A stretch of 64,000 nucleotides of DNA from Nectonema munidae (GCA_030549495.1 JAUIRK010001055.1:1239001-1303000), one strand, 5' to 3'. Shown: positions 34,833-46,852, numbered from the stretch's first letter. A program made the numbers and translations. The notes: a model not told the origin generated them from the sequence alone.

Positions 34833-36191
34833 CAGAGGTGGGGAACCTTTTTGTGCATGAAGGCCACCTTACAATTCATCGTCCCTTATAGAGGCCGCAC
34901 TGAACAAATTACTATTTTTTCAGTTATTTTATCCCCTCGTACAACATTTAATAATAATCTAATAATTTAATTTTTTCAATAATCATAGTTACTTTTTAGA
35001 AAATGTTAATTAAAATTTTGATTAATGAAAAATATATCTAATAAATATTTGTTTATTAGATTATTAAAATTAAGATTTTATTTTATACAAGTATTAATTA
35101 ATAATATTCTTATAAAAAAGACTCATTTAGGTAAGTAGGTCCTTTTTATACAAATTAATGACGTCTTTGAGTTTGCTTCTCTTGAGAAAGCATTTTGATA
35201 TCAGGCTCCAACATAGTGATTCTTAGTTTTAATTGGTCCTCCAAATGCTCATCTGTCAACTGTGTTCTCAGCGAATTCTTTATTTGCGTCAAGTACGAGA
35301 ATGTGGATTTACAACACTATGCTGTAGAAAAGAAGGAAATCAGTCGGCGTGCATGTTCATAAAGACGAGGATATTCTACCGCCTTTTTTCAAATTTCAAT
35401 AGGATCTTGCCTGTTGTCAAACAGAGATTGATCCGTTTTCTTTAAAAGATTCATAGATATCTTCATTTTTACTCATTACCTTCGTAAACTGGGGAATGTG
35501 TTCTTCTGAAAGTACTACTTTTAAAATACATTCCTTCATGAGTTCTGCATCGGTGAATGGTTTACCCTTTTTTCCAAGCAAATATGCAACTTTATAGCTG
35601 GCTTCTGTCGCAACATTCCCTTGATGTAACATAGAATGGAACTATTGTCTTTGCTTTTCATCTTTAAGTTTCTTCGGTGCTAGCTTTCCAGACTCACCCT
35701 CTAATTTGGCATATTTATTGTCTTTAGGAAGAGCGTAATGTTGCTATGCATTGAATTTCTTAACCGTTACAATTATGGTATCACAGAGCAAGCAAGACAT
35801 TTTGCCGCTACTATTCACTAAAAAATATTGCAGTCCCATTCTTCATTAAAGATCCTATTTTCTTCTTTCAAATTCGTTGATACTGTTACAAAAAAATTAT
35901 CATAAATTAAAGACAATCTATTTTGTGTCCTCATATGAGGACATTGGGAGAATACCGGTTAAGTTAAAATTCATTGGGTAAATGCTTCCAATTTCAGGGA
36001 ATGACATCACTGAACACAATTAATATTCCTTTCGTCTGTGTGTGGTGTATATTATAAGTTTTATGTGTATAATAATTTCAGACTTAAAAACTATTCAAGG
36101 TTTTTATAAAAAATAATATTTATATCAAAGGCCGCACTTTATGGCCCGGAAGGGCGCATGCGGCCTTAAGGCCGTAGGTTCCCCACCCCTG
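34833..36191 (-). mobile_element. hAT element with perfect 8-base target duplication, internally deleted
   Basis: The 1359-base element has TIRs CAGAGGTGGGGAACCT and AGGTTCCCCACCCCTG, flanked on both sides by AACTAGGA (34825-34832 and 36192-36199), the 8-base duplication of hAT. On the minus strand it encodes a BED-like N-terminus (MSCLLCDTIIVTVKKFNA), then EASYKVAYLLGKKGKPFTDA with KECILKVV (35417-35632), and, after loss of the catalytic middle, the C-terminal dimerisation part CKSTFSYLTQIKNSLRTQLT with DEHLEDQLKL. This is the SCAND3/ZBED/GTF2IRD2-type hAT lineage. It is non-autonomous. An 80-base piece at 34966-35045 is shared with 33864-33944. Confidence 0.93.
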
Positions 36192-36429
36192 AACTAGGAA
36201 GTGGTGCAAAATCTAATATCGGGTACTTCAAAAAAAATTTGACTGAAAAGAACTTCTTATTTTGCAAATGGAAAATTATTGAACCTATAGCTATCAACTA
36301 AGATTACAATTATCATTTTACTAAGATGGTGAAAATTTTTAATAGGTGAGAGCTATCAAGACTGTCACAGATGCTAATATGTAAAGATTTTGTCGCTATC
36401 AAGATATTTTTAAATTTAAATTGAATTTA

Positions 36430-37865
36430 TCGATCTTTTTTGTTTGCGTGAAAGAGAGAGTCTTTTAGACGAAGATGGCGGAAAACTTTTTGTAAATGAA
36501 CATCACAAATGATAATAAGAAAAGAAACTTTTCAACTGGGAATAGTTGACAAATATCACCTGATAATAAAATACAGGATTCTAATAAAAAAAGCCTAAGA
36601 TCATCGAGAAGAATGCAAAGAACGTAAAATCTGTTGAAAATAAATCCTTAAAAATCACAGATTGCAGAAAATATATTTCTAATGAAAGAAGAGCTACCAA
36701 GAAAGGATCATGATAGAATGAATAGCAAAATTACATACTGTATAAAGTATACAATAAATGCGTAGAGACTACCAGCCGATAACGAATTTGTAGCCAAAAC
36801 TATGGGGGTCGTATCGAGATACCTAATTTACTGAAAAATGAAATATTTTGAGTGAATTAAACATCAAAAATTGGTTTATTAAATAAATTAAGAGAATAAT
36901 TAGCAGAAAAATACTTCGAGTAGAATTTATTTTGAAGTTTATATATTTCACATTGATTGACGAGTTTAACTGTTTTTTGACCGGTTTAATTTATCTTCAT
37001 TAAAAATGAACATCACCTCTAAATTCTACATACCTAAAAATGGGTATATATGCGTAAAAACTTTATATAATTAATTAACCCATTAAGTACCATAGAAATC
37101 AGACGATATCTAAAAAAACGCAGACGATTTATATTCAAAGTCATTGAAAAAAGCAGACGAAGATGAAATTACTTATGTTCCCAAATGGGAGCATTGGGAC
37201 TTAATGGGTTAGATAAAAAGTTCCTTCCTTAGATGAGCTGTCATATATAAATCAAGTCTAGACAGGTTTAATTGATTTTGATGAAAATTGAACAACACTA
37301 CTGAATACATCATACATGAAAATGGTTATGTATGTGTAAAAACCTTATATAATGATTTTTTTTGAGATGAACAGTCATATATAAATCAATTTTTATAGGT
37401 TTGATTGATTTTCATAAAAATGAATATTACTACTGAATTCATCATTCTTGAAAATAGGTATATATGTGTAAAACACTTTATATAAAAAGTCTCTTTTTTA
37501 GATGAGCTGTCATAAATAAATCAATTTTTTAAGACGTTTGATTAATTTTGATAAAAAATGGTCATCGTCACTGAATTCATCATACTTAAAAACGGGTATA
37601 GATGTGTAAAAAACTTTATATAAATATTTAAATAAAAAGATTTTTTGAGATGAGCTGACATATATAAATCAATTTTTTGATAGCTTTGATTAATTTTGAT
37701 AAAAAATGGACATCACCGATAAATTCAGAATAGTCGAAATAAATATATCACATTGAAGATATTTATAAAAACTTATTAATATCTGAAAAAAGGAGGGGGG
37801 TTACGCCTCCCAGCACTTTAGCGGAAAAATTTAGCCTAGCATTAATAAGGTTAAAGCCAGTCTTG
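36430..37865 (+). repeat. F2 repeat-family arm with ~150-base tandem array (left arm)
   Basis: A 228-type unit (GAAAGAGAGAGTCTTTTAGA near 36450) is followed by a segment unique to this family (GTAGAGACTACCAGCCGATA near 36760), about five roughly 145-base units with GATGAGCTGTCATATATAAA and GGGTATATATGTGTAAAAA, and a GC-richer end (GGAGGGGGGTTACGCCTCCC, TTTAGCCTAGCATTAATAAG). MITE C sits inside the array. Confidence 0.75.
37079..37208. mobile_element. piggyBac-type MITE C nested in the F2 array
   Basis: TTAA at 37075-37078 precedes CCCATTAAGTACC; the right end is GGGACTTAATGGG followed by TTAG (one mismatch). Interior copies of GCAGACGA match MITEs A and B. It interrupts an F2 tandem unit, so it is younger than the array. 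Confidence 0.75.
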
Positions 37866-38794
37866 TAAACAACCAGAAATACAACTGCTTCATCAGAGGC
37901 TTGCACTGAAAACATAAGACTCCAAACTGAAGCTGTGGATAAGATCGACTTTTTTTGTATCTGTAATGCCCTTTAGAAGAAGTTCTCATAAGACTATATC
38001 ATTTTTCGTGATAGTCATCATATTTATATCTCTAAGACTGATACAAGACCTTCTGTTACCCAGCTTCTAGATTTTTAAGACGTGAAATCATCATTTGGCT
38101 CATTATTTCTCTAAATCTGATGGTATGAAAGTCTGACTCAATTGTTTTATCTAGTGGAACATTTTTGTAGCTGGACATTTTGAGCACACATTTCGATCCA
38201 ATATTTTAAACGCGGAAACTGAGCATGACTATGATGATCATCTATTTTATTAATTAATTAATTATTTCTCATAAATATAAATAGAGGTGGACCAATTCCT
38301 CCTCTACTCTCAACAGTACATTTCATACTCTCAGTCCATAAACTGTTTGTTACTTGCAAACTGTATTGCTGCCGAGCTTATCTGAGCCCAGTTCATAAAA
38401 AATTGTACTCATATTGCTAAATTTATTGTCCTCATATTGTGCGATAATTGAGCATGTGTTACTTTGCCAAACTATATTTAAATTCATTTGTGCTTGAAAA
38501 CAATGATAAAGAAAGACATCTCCGCTGTTTGAGAAGAAAAGAGACCTTGGAATGAGGTTGTTGATATACTCATATTACATGCGTTTTTATGTAGCATAAA
38601 ATGAGAGAATACATACGATATTTTGCGTGATTTTATGCTCAAATGATATTCTAGAATGTTAAGATTGTCAAAAATAAATTCCTGGCCTTCAAAAATTGGC
38701 TGAGAGACACCAAAAGGTTATACCATGTATTTGACAGAAACTTTGGATGGACTCAACTTCTCGAATCTCAGCATAGAGGATACTAGTCTTTCTA
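37866..38794. other. Spacer between inverted F2 ends
   Basis: About 930 bases, less AT-rich at its left third, with no open frame over 60 codons and no family match. It is either host DNA between two separate insertions or the centre of a foldback element. Confidence 0.35.
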
Positions 38795-39065
38795 TTTAAC
38801 CTTATTAGTGCTGGGCTAAATTTGTCCGCTCGAGTGTTGTGGGCGTAAAGTGCCCCCTCCTTTTTGCTCAGATATTAATAAGCTTTTCATTTTTAGGTGT
38901 TTAATTCATCAAAATATTTTATTTGTCAGTAATTTAGGCATCTCTATAGGACCTTCATTGTTTTGGCTACAAATTCGTTATCGGCTGGTAGTCTCTACGC
39001 CATTTCTTCTATACTTTACAGTATGTAATTTTGCTATTCATTCTATTGATCCTTTCTAGGTAGCT
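38795..39065 (-). repeat. F2 repeat-family right arm, inverted
   Basis: The reverse complement gives AGCGGACAAATTTAGCCCAG and CACTAATAAGGTT (matching 37830-37855) and, farther out, TAGAGACTACCAGCCGATAA with ACGAATTTGTAGCC (matching 36760-36800). The tandem array between these two parts is absent here. Confidence 0.75.
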
Positions 39066-39199
39066 CTTTTTTCATTAGAAATCCATTTATTCAATGTGTG
39101 TTTCAAAAAACTATTTTAAGGATTTATTTTGAACATATTTTTTCCTCTCTCAATTGTTTAAAAATTATTTCTTTTGATCACACGTTCTCTTTTCAATTA

Positions 39200-39640
39200 T
39201 TTTTAGGAAATTTTACATAAAATATATGTTTTATACTAAATCGGCCATGCTCGTTTCGTTTCTGGACTTATTTTTTGCATTTAGGATTTGAAAATACTTA
39301 TAAGTGTTAATCAAATTTGCGGTTTACTTCTAAAATCTCTAAAAATATTCATTTAAATTTTACTTTTATACCAATCAAAAGTAAAAAGTATATAAATCAA
39401 GTTTTTATATCAAATCGATCATATTAGTTTCATTTCCTAACTCAGTTTTCACATTTAGAGGTCTTAAAATATCTGTCAAAACTATCCAAAAATATTCTCC
39501 CTAATTTTACATGAAATATATATGTTTTAAACGAAATCAACCATACTAGTTTTATTTCTGAAATTAGTTTTTGCATTTAGAGATTTTAAAATATTTGCAA
39601 AATCAACCATGCATGAAAAAGTGAGATTTTTCTCTTTCAG
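39200..39640 (+). repeat. F1 satellite array D (about three units)
   Basis: Units with TTTTACATAAAATATATG, CAAATCGGCCATGCTCGTTT-like and TTGAAAATACTTATAAGTGT then TTTGCGGTTTACTTC. The second and third are shortened and diverged. Confidence 0.8.
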
Positions 39641-39754
39641 AATCTATTTGATTTTAACCTAAGTGCTTAGCCTATTTAATTACAGTTGGAAATCATCGAT
39701 TTACAAGTGTTGAAAACGAAACAAAGAAATGAAACCTGTTAAATTTTACTCATG

Positions 39755-39975
39755 GCGGCTCTCTTTGATTTTGAGTTTCCAAATTTGAACAAATTTGCTG
39801 CTTGCATTGCATCAGTATTTCATAAAAGTTATGTATGTGAGCGAGCATATATTTTCAGAAATGAAGTATGTAAACTCAGCTTATCGAACGAGATTAACCG
39901 ATAAACATTTAAAAGCAATACTTTTGATTGGCTGCACCAATTCAAAGCCTAACATTAAAAGTCAAAATTAAATTC
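39755..39975 (+). mobile_element. hAT transposase C-terminal scrap
   Basis: Plus-strand frames around one shift read FHKSYVCERAYIFRNE and SEMKYVNSAYRTRLTDKHLK then AILLIGCTNSKPNIK. This is the hAT dimerisation motif ('yvCE..FS.mk..ks.yR..LtdehL...lri'). No ends found. Confidence 0.65.
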
Positions 39976-40396
39976 CACAAATCAAACTGTTTTTTCTGCC
40001 CAGTTTTTAAATATTCTGATGAGTGCCTTAATATTTTTCCTATCCTCACTATTATTCTGCGCTATTTTTGCTCTGCTTGATTACTTTGCTGTATAAGTAT
40101 TAAGCAAAAAAGTTGTCAGTCCCTTGTTTTTATACTTGTCCCTCAACCAAATTAAAGATTGTTGTTAGAAAGTGATTTTTTGAAAATTGTAAACTTTTAT
40201 CAATGCTTATCATCATTTTAATTTTGGTGTGGGTATAGTAAAATTTGAGTAGGAAATTATACCACTTTTATGTCTTCGTGCAAACACAACAAACCTATAT
40301 ATTAATTTTCTCAGTATAAAATTATAGGGTAACTTTATAAATAATTAAATTTAACTCTATGCAATTTTGTTATTTTTAGATTTTGCTTGACCAAAA
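39976..40396. other. Upstream region of the ATG2-like gene
   Basis: AT-rich; presumably 5' UTR and promoter. No clear TATA or initiator. A 3'-splice-like TTGTTATTTTTAG lies at 40368-40380, 16 bases before the ATG, so a non-coding first exon farther upstream is possible. Confidence 0.3.
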
Positions 40397-40564
40397 ATGT
40401 CTTGGCTCTCAAATTGGGCGAATACTTTTAAAATTCGTTTCGTAACATACCTCATAAACAAGTATTTGGGGCATTACTTGAAAGAAAAATTTGTGCTGGA
40501 TCAACTGATTTTAGATGTTGGAAATGGAACTTGTCTTCTTCATGATGTTGCTCTGGATAGTCAG
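40397..40564 (+). CDS. ATG2: ATG2, first coding exon (chorein-type N-terminus)
   Basis: The ATG at 40397 opens 56 codons ending in CAG just before donor GTTACA at 40565. The translation MSWLSNWANTFKIRFVTYLI then NKYLGHYLKEKFVLDQLILD aligns with the start of animal ATG2 ('W....K.R.CRYLLQ.YLGHFLQE.LSLDQLSLDL'). This is the chorein/RBG N-terminal module, the ER-side mouth of the hydrophobic groove through which ATG2 moves lipids to the growing autophagosome. The frame reads on into the intron to 40690 without homology, supporting splicing at 40565. It continues at 49.1 kb after an 8.6-kb intron holding Tc1, Tigger and hAT remnants. Confidence 0.9.
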
Positions 40565-42829
40565 GTTACAATACTATTTTTTAGTTTTTTTATTCATCTG
40601 TATTGCATTGCAGGAAAAAAATTTTTGATAATGAAATATGGGAGAGGGGTGAGCGAGCTAGTTTTAGCTTTTTTCACTACGAGGAAATAACTGTTGTGAT
40701 AAAGGCAATTCCAAATAGACTCTAAATAATAATTAATTAGAAAGATATAAAGAAAGAATTGAGAAATTTTACTAAGATAAATTCCTGAAAGAGGGCGCAT
40801 TAATGTGAATAAGAAGCTTATGAGATGACCAAATATTAATGTAGCCGAAAGGCTTATATTTATAGTGGGAAGAACATTTAGGTGCATTAGTGTCTGAGCA
40901 AGGTGTATAATGAAAAGTTGGCGGTAATGTTAAATGTTTGATAAGTTTTGTTTGATAAACATGATAGTGTGAGCTCAAGGACTTAATTATATCACAATAA
41001 CAATCCTTTTTTATTTGTTTAAAATGTTATTTGTATTTTAATTTTTTATACCATATGGAAATTGAAGTTTATTCACTTTATGATTTAGTAAAATAAAAAG
41101 ATTAATAATATAGTAAAGTTTAAAATGTGTTTTATGAGAAGTGCGAATTTGATCTAATGATTTATTCAAGCAAAAGAAAACTAATATGATTCTATAAAAT
41201 TTTAAATAGTACCAGTTATATATTATCTTATTTTATATAATGGCGGGTGCCCATTATCGTAATGTTTATACGTGGAAAATAAAGACAACTTAGTGGTGTC
41301 CACAGAGACTCCGTTCGGAGAGCCTCTTCACATCATACTTGCAATAGAATTCCAACAATAAAAGAATGTATCCCCTATTTTATCACTCTTACCTTCTCAA
41401 TTCACATTGCTTCTTTTTATTTTCATTTTTTCTCATCCACTCTCACTCATTCTCCTTTCCCTTTGCAAAACAACTTTCTTCGTTTAAAATTTCCTAATAT
41501 TCATGGGAAAAAATGCGCTGCATTTTCCTCTGTAACCTTTTTTTCCTTTCAATGCCAATTTTTTTCGTTGTTAAAAGAGCGTAAGACGAAGTAAAAATTT
41601 AAATCTAATAACGATAAAATTCGATCCATAGAAAATGTTTGACGAAATTTGCATTGTTTTGAAATCTTTTGGGTTGATCATTTTTTTACAAGAATGGCAA
41701 TAGTAGCAAAATTAATTTTCGCAGTAAAGATCCATCAAAAAAAGTTTACTTACTGTAGCAATTTATCATTGCTCTAAAGACAAAAAAATTGATCAAAAAT
41801 AGAAAGATACAGATTGTATCTAGTGAGATACTTTTTTCAGAGAAAAGGGGAGATTTCTCTAATTCGTTTTTTGTCCAATATTCAAGATATTTATTATTCA
41901 GAACAAAACGATGTTTATATCTTCAATGGAAAAAGGCCTCAATCACTACAAACTTTTAAAATTGGTTTGGATTGAAGAAGGATTGAAGAACTCAAAAATT
42001 GATTTTGAGGAACACTAATAAATAATAAGCGCCTGCTTAAGTTATATAAAAATCCACTAAAAAGAAAGCAAACAATTAAAAATCTTCAAAATTATGCTCC
42101 TCAAAGAGTTGTGTGACAATGAAATATAATAAATAAGTAGCAACATTGCATGAATTTAAACAAAGATGAACAAAGAAAGAAATGTTCGAATTAGGGGTAT
42201 TAACTGACAAAGCATTTTATTTTAAATCTTAGATTCCGGATTTGCGCTGTTTTGAAGGTTAATATAATAGAAGAAAGGTTTTCTAAAACCAAAGTTACTT
42301 TACAAAAAGCAGGGAAATGCCGCGAAAAAATGAAGTCGTGGAATGTTCTACTAGGATTTCTTTTCATTCATTCCTTCAAAATAATTTATTGATATTTGAA
42401 TATTTTTTTCTGCTGTAAAAATTTTTGCTTATTTTCTCTTTCATAATTTTGATAAAAATGAAAAAAAAACAGTTTCATTCCATAACAAGCTAACTATACA
42501 CTTAAAAAATATGCAGCAAAAAAATTAGCAATAAAATATTTGGACCTTTAAGAAGGTCAATTCAAAACATTTGATAAAGAGATCATAAAATCATATTTAA
42601 ACTCATGGCACAATAATTTGTTGCTAAATTTTTATAACGTGTATAACCACGCACCATTTAAGAATTCTCAGAAACAAATCTATCCCGAGTTGGGAGCCCA
42701 TAGAGAGTGCACTGTGTGTGTTTCGCTAGATGCCTTGTCTGAGCTTAGTTCGAGTTAAGTGCAAATGTTTTTAGCCATAGCTAATTTTTTTTTTCTTTAC
42801 AATCTTTTGATCATACAAATTTTATGGCG
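40565..42829 (+). other. ATG2 intron 1, left part
   Basis: AT-rich. Only a small dyad (CTCCGTTCGGAG near 41315) and a less AT-rich strip at 42660-42760 stand out. No exon recognised. Confidence 0.3.
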
Positions 42830-43330
42830 CGTGTATGGTTGGCATAATGTAATTATTGGTGACCTTCAAAGACGAAAATAAAGTTTGATGCTTTGGAGAT
42901 TTATGAAAAGTAAAGAAATTTGTTGAAAATTGATGCAACATTCAATAGTCTAGAATTTTCTATATGGAGTAATTACAACGAATTAATTAAAACCAATTTA
43001 TTCCCTAATATAAATATTTGTAATATATTTCAACATGATGGCGCTCCTTGCCATAGGTCTTGTTTGACTCAGCGTTTTTAAATACAAATTTTATGTCTTC
43101 TAAAAACTGGCCACCTCAAAGCCCTGCTCTTATTATGATTGACCAAATGTGGGTTGAGCTAAAAAGAAAAGTTCATCTAAGGTACCCGAGAAGCCTTGAA
43201 AGTATTAAGGGAATATTCAAAGCAGGAATGGGAGTTGATTCCTGATGAATATATAAAGAATCTATATATCTCTCTAGTCTCTTCCAAAAATAATTGATTG
43301 GAAATCAGACAAAGTATTGAAAAGAAGATA
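42830..43330 (+). mobile_element. Tc1/mariner transposase C-terminal remnant
   Basis: Plus-strand frames read VIIGDLQRRK, FQHDGAPCHRSCLTQRFL, KNWPPQSPALIMIDQMW and ELKRKVHLRYPRSLESIKG, then QEWELIPDEYIKNLY. The pattern 'qqDgAPcH', 'WPpqSPDLNpIEnlW..lK..v', 'w..ip.e...kl' is the Tc1 DDE core with the middle Asp kept; the third acidic position (normally E in IENLW) reads D here. Several frame breaks; no TIRs. Confidence 0.75.
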
Positions 43331-43697
43331 TAGATATTATCAAAGTAAATATTTTATATAAAAAAATAAATTTTACATTTTATTTTTTAATAAAAACAAA
43401 CGCCCGAAAACTTATGCACGGAATTTTTAATAGATAAAATATACAAATAATAATAATTTTGAATGAATTAAAAAAGAAAATAATCAGAAATTTTTATTAA
43501 TTTAAAATATTTATTTTAAGATGCTATTTATGATGAATTAATTGAATATAAATAAATTTCAATGATCAAAAGATTCTAAAGAAAAAGATATATTAGCTGT
43601 GGCCGGAAACATTTACACTCTACTGTATATATCAAAGATCTAGCAACACCTGCGGGGACCTTATTATATATTAACTTACCAAACCCTTTTTCAAATA

Positions 43698-45080
43698 CAG
43701 TAAAACATCAATATCTCGAACATGGGATATCTCGAAGCCCCTTTTATGTCGAAGTGAATAACCAGTACGGAATTTATCCTCTATATTGTAAATGAAAATA
43801 AGTTCTGTTATCTCGAATACGGTTATCTCGAATTCCTCGCTTATCTCGAAACAAATTTATGGTCCCGAACTCAAATTTTACCCCGGTTATCTCGAAATAA
43901 AATATTTTTTTGCTAAACTTATCTCTTTTTTCAATCTCACTACTTAGAGGACATCACACCATCATGTATAATTAAATATCCTATAATACTTACACTAGCA
44001 TTACGAACTGTTTTATTCGTTTATTGAGAGATCACTTGTTGTTGACTGATTGATTTGAAATTAAGACAGCTTACAAAATAAAAGAAAGCACGCATAAACA
44101 CACGTTGCATAATGTTAGTAATATAATTTTGCGTGACATGTTTGAAATGGTTCACAAAAGAAAGGGAAGAAAATACACCAGTTTCTGCTCCACTTTTAAT
44201 TGCTAAAGCGCAAAGTTTTGCTTCACAGCTTGGTGAAAATGTCAAATGTACAAATGGGTGGCTCGAACGTTGGAGGGCCATAATATTACATTTAGACGAT
44301 TGTGTGGAAAATCAAAAAGTGTGAATGAAAATACAGCTGTTAACAAAGCGTGGTCATCTACTCTACAGACAATTTTAGAAGAATACAATCCCTGTGACAT
44401 TTTTAATGCTGATGAAACTGGGTTATTTTTTCGATTATTACCTGAAAAAATCCTTGAGTTCAAAGGGTCAAAATGTCATAGTGGTAAAAAATCTAAAGAG
44501 AGGCTAACTGTTTTAGTTTGTGTTAATATGTTGGTTTAAGAAAAATTGTCTCTTCTTGTTATTGAAAAATCAAAGAATCTACAATGTTTCAAAAACTCTT
44601 CCTACTTCTTACTACGCAAACAGAAAGGCATGGATTACGAGCGAAATTTTTACTGCTTGGTTGAAAAAACTTGTCAAAAAGTTTTTTAATCAAAAAAGAA
44701 AAGTAAGATTTTTCTGATAGTGGGAAGGAAGACATAGATGTCATCCATTTAGAACCGTCTCATTCATGCTTGGCAATTGAAGATTATGCTCGAATCGATG
44801 AGAATCTCATGACTGCTGAATCCAACACAGACAAAGACATTGTGGAAAAAATCATTGAGGAAAGAAAATTAGAAATGGGAGAAAACGAAGAGAATGAAGA
44901 AGGTGAAGAAGATAATGATGTTGATGAAGGATTAGATTTATCGAAGAAAAAGCCTACATTATCACAAGTTAACGATGCAATGGAAATCATAACTAGATTG
45001 AAATGTCTGAGAATATGGAAGATATTATACCAAGCTATCAGAAGATCCTCCATCGAATTTTTCGTCAATTTTGACTAACT
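43698..45080 (+). mobile_element. Tigger/pogo element with 5' TIR, core-deleted
   Basis: CAGTAAAACATCAATATCTC at 43698, after a TA, is a Tigger-type TIR, followed by repeated TTATCTCGAA words to 43900. The transposase begins near 44121: WFTKEREENTPVSAPLLIAK and CTNGWLERWRA (CENPB-type HTH), then, after a shift near 44270, IFNADETGLFFRLLPEKIL (first catalytic Asp), then ALPTSYY-like SYYANRKAWITSEIFTAWL. It stops, and the frame resumes at an acidic C-terminal tail (44770-45078). The middle and last catalytic residues are deleted. No right TIR found. It lies in ATG2 intron 1, same strand. Confidence 0.85.
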
Positions 45081-45557
45081 TCAAAATATTTCAAAGATGG
45101 TTGTTATACTTTTCGTCTGTTGTTTCAGCCATTTTGTTTTTCAGCCCATTGATTAAGCACCATGGATGCCCTAAGCAGACTCTCAAATGTGCTTATTGAG
45201 TCTTGAGATAATGAAAAAAAGGTTCTCATGGAGTGAGAGTAGGAGTAACATAAATAAGAGTAATGTTAAAAAAACTTTTTACTTGGGAATATGAGTGCGA
45301 GTATTCCTAAAATTATCACTACTCCCCAGCCCTGGCTGTAATCAGGCAGCAGCATTCATAGAATACGGTGATGTGAGCTGTCAAATTAAATATTGTGTTG
45401 TAAAACTCCATGAAACTATAAATGCACATCAATACCTGCAAAGTATTTCCATACTCATATTGTGTGTTCTATTTTTAACTTATACCCGTCTCTTATTTAT
45501 TTTTTGATATATATATCCGTCCACCGACCGTTCCGAGTCGGGTATGCTTAAAAGATA

Positions 45558-46852
45558 AGGTCACCAGATTTTAACGTCGGTAAAGCGGGACACCATTAAC
45601 ATGGGGTTCTTGATTAAAAATTTGGTCTATATGGAGCAACAAAAAACTTCATAGAACGCAAAAATAGTATCGTAATATGTTTTTTCAAACATAAGTACAA
45701 TACATTAAAAAATATGTATAGTATTATTTATTCTTTAGCATATTTCTCATTTGAGTGAATTCTTTTTAGTAGTTGTTTTAAAAATCATGAAATTTTTCAC
45801 AGGAACTCGTTGGATTATATTTCACACATAAAAATGGCTTTTAGTCTCAACACTTAATTGTGATTTTTCTGAGGTCCATACTTTATTCACTGTAGAAAAA
45901 AGACGTTCAGTTGCAGCATTAGTTCCTGGTAAGGGCAGTGCACATTCCACTATCTTCTTCAATGCATTATTGTATGGAATATGGTTTGCTTCAAAAATGA
46001 TGAAATGCTTCCAATCATTTGTTCTCTATCGTGATTTTCGCTGATGCCCAAAATTTAATCTTTTCATTATCAAAATGTTTTTTTAATAATGATGCCTCAT
46101 TAAAAAGATCATTTTCGGAAATATTGCTATATGGGAAATTTTGAGTAATATAATCGAATGATTTTTGCCCATCATTCCATTTAAGTTCTTGTTTCAATGT
46201 AACCCAATGAAAATGTTCAATATCATTGAAATGTCTAACCGCTCAGGGCACTGAAATTTTAAATTATTAACTTCATTTGCAACTTCGATTACAGAAATTT
46301 TTTCACCTTCAATAAGTTTTATAGCATTTTGAAAAAGAGCTGCTTGATTGTGTACAAACTCAAGCCAAATTTTAGAAGAATCTTTTTCAAAAAACTCTTC
46401 TAAAATTCTAGGACATTTATCCTGTGATAGAAATTAGGATTTCATTCGAACATATATTTTTAAAATTCTTTCCATAGCTGGCAAAATTGCTAACTAAAAT
46501 CTAACTCCCGCAGTTTCACAAAATTCTTTAAGCATTTCAATGCGCACAGTGTATATATAGAAATAAGAATTAAAATTTATTAAATATAATTTAAATGTGT
46601 AAATAGTTCTCGATAATCAGTTTTAAAAATTGTTATTGAAGTTTAACAATTATAAAATTAACAAAAATAATATGAAATTCATATCCTGGCGAAGTAGTCA
46701 CATGAACACCGAAAACCGTATATCGCCCTCTCCTTATCATGCCGTTTTCTGGCTTGTCGTGCATTCTTTTCTAAAATCGGGCCTTTTTTAAAATGCCGCG
46801 GGACAATTTGTTGAAAATCGGGACTGTCCCGCCAAAAGCGGGACGTCAGGTC
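45558..46852 (-). mobile_element. hAT element remnant
   Basis: Left flank AAAAGATA (45550-45557) and right flank AAAAGAGC (46853-46860) share six of eight bases. Ends AGGTCACCAGATTTTAACGT and, reversed, GACCTGACGTCCCGC resemble hAT ends of the 'GACCAGACGTCCCG' kind. The minus strand encodes LKKIVECALPLPGTNAATER, then LFSTVNKVWTSEKSQLSVET (hAT dimerisation domain), preceded by KWNDGQKSFDYI. The N-terminal half is missing or unreadable. Confidence 0.8.

Noticed and set aside
42660-42760. GC-richer strip in ATG2 intron 1 as a tRNA or exon
   Set aside because: No A/B box pair and no open frame that links to ATG2.
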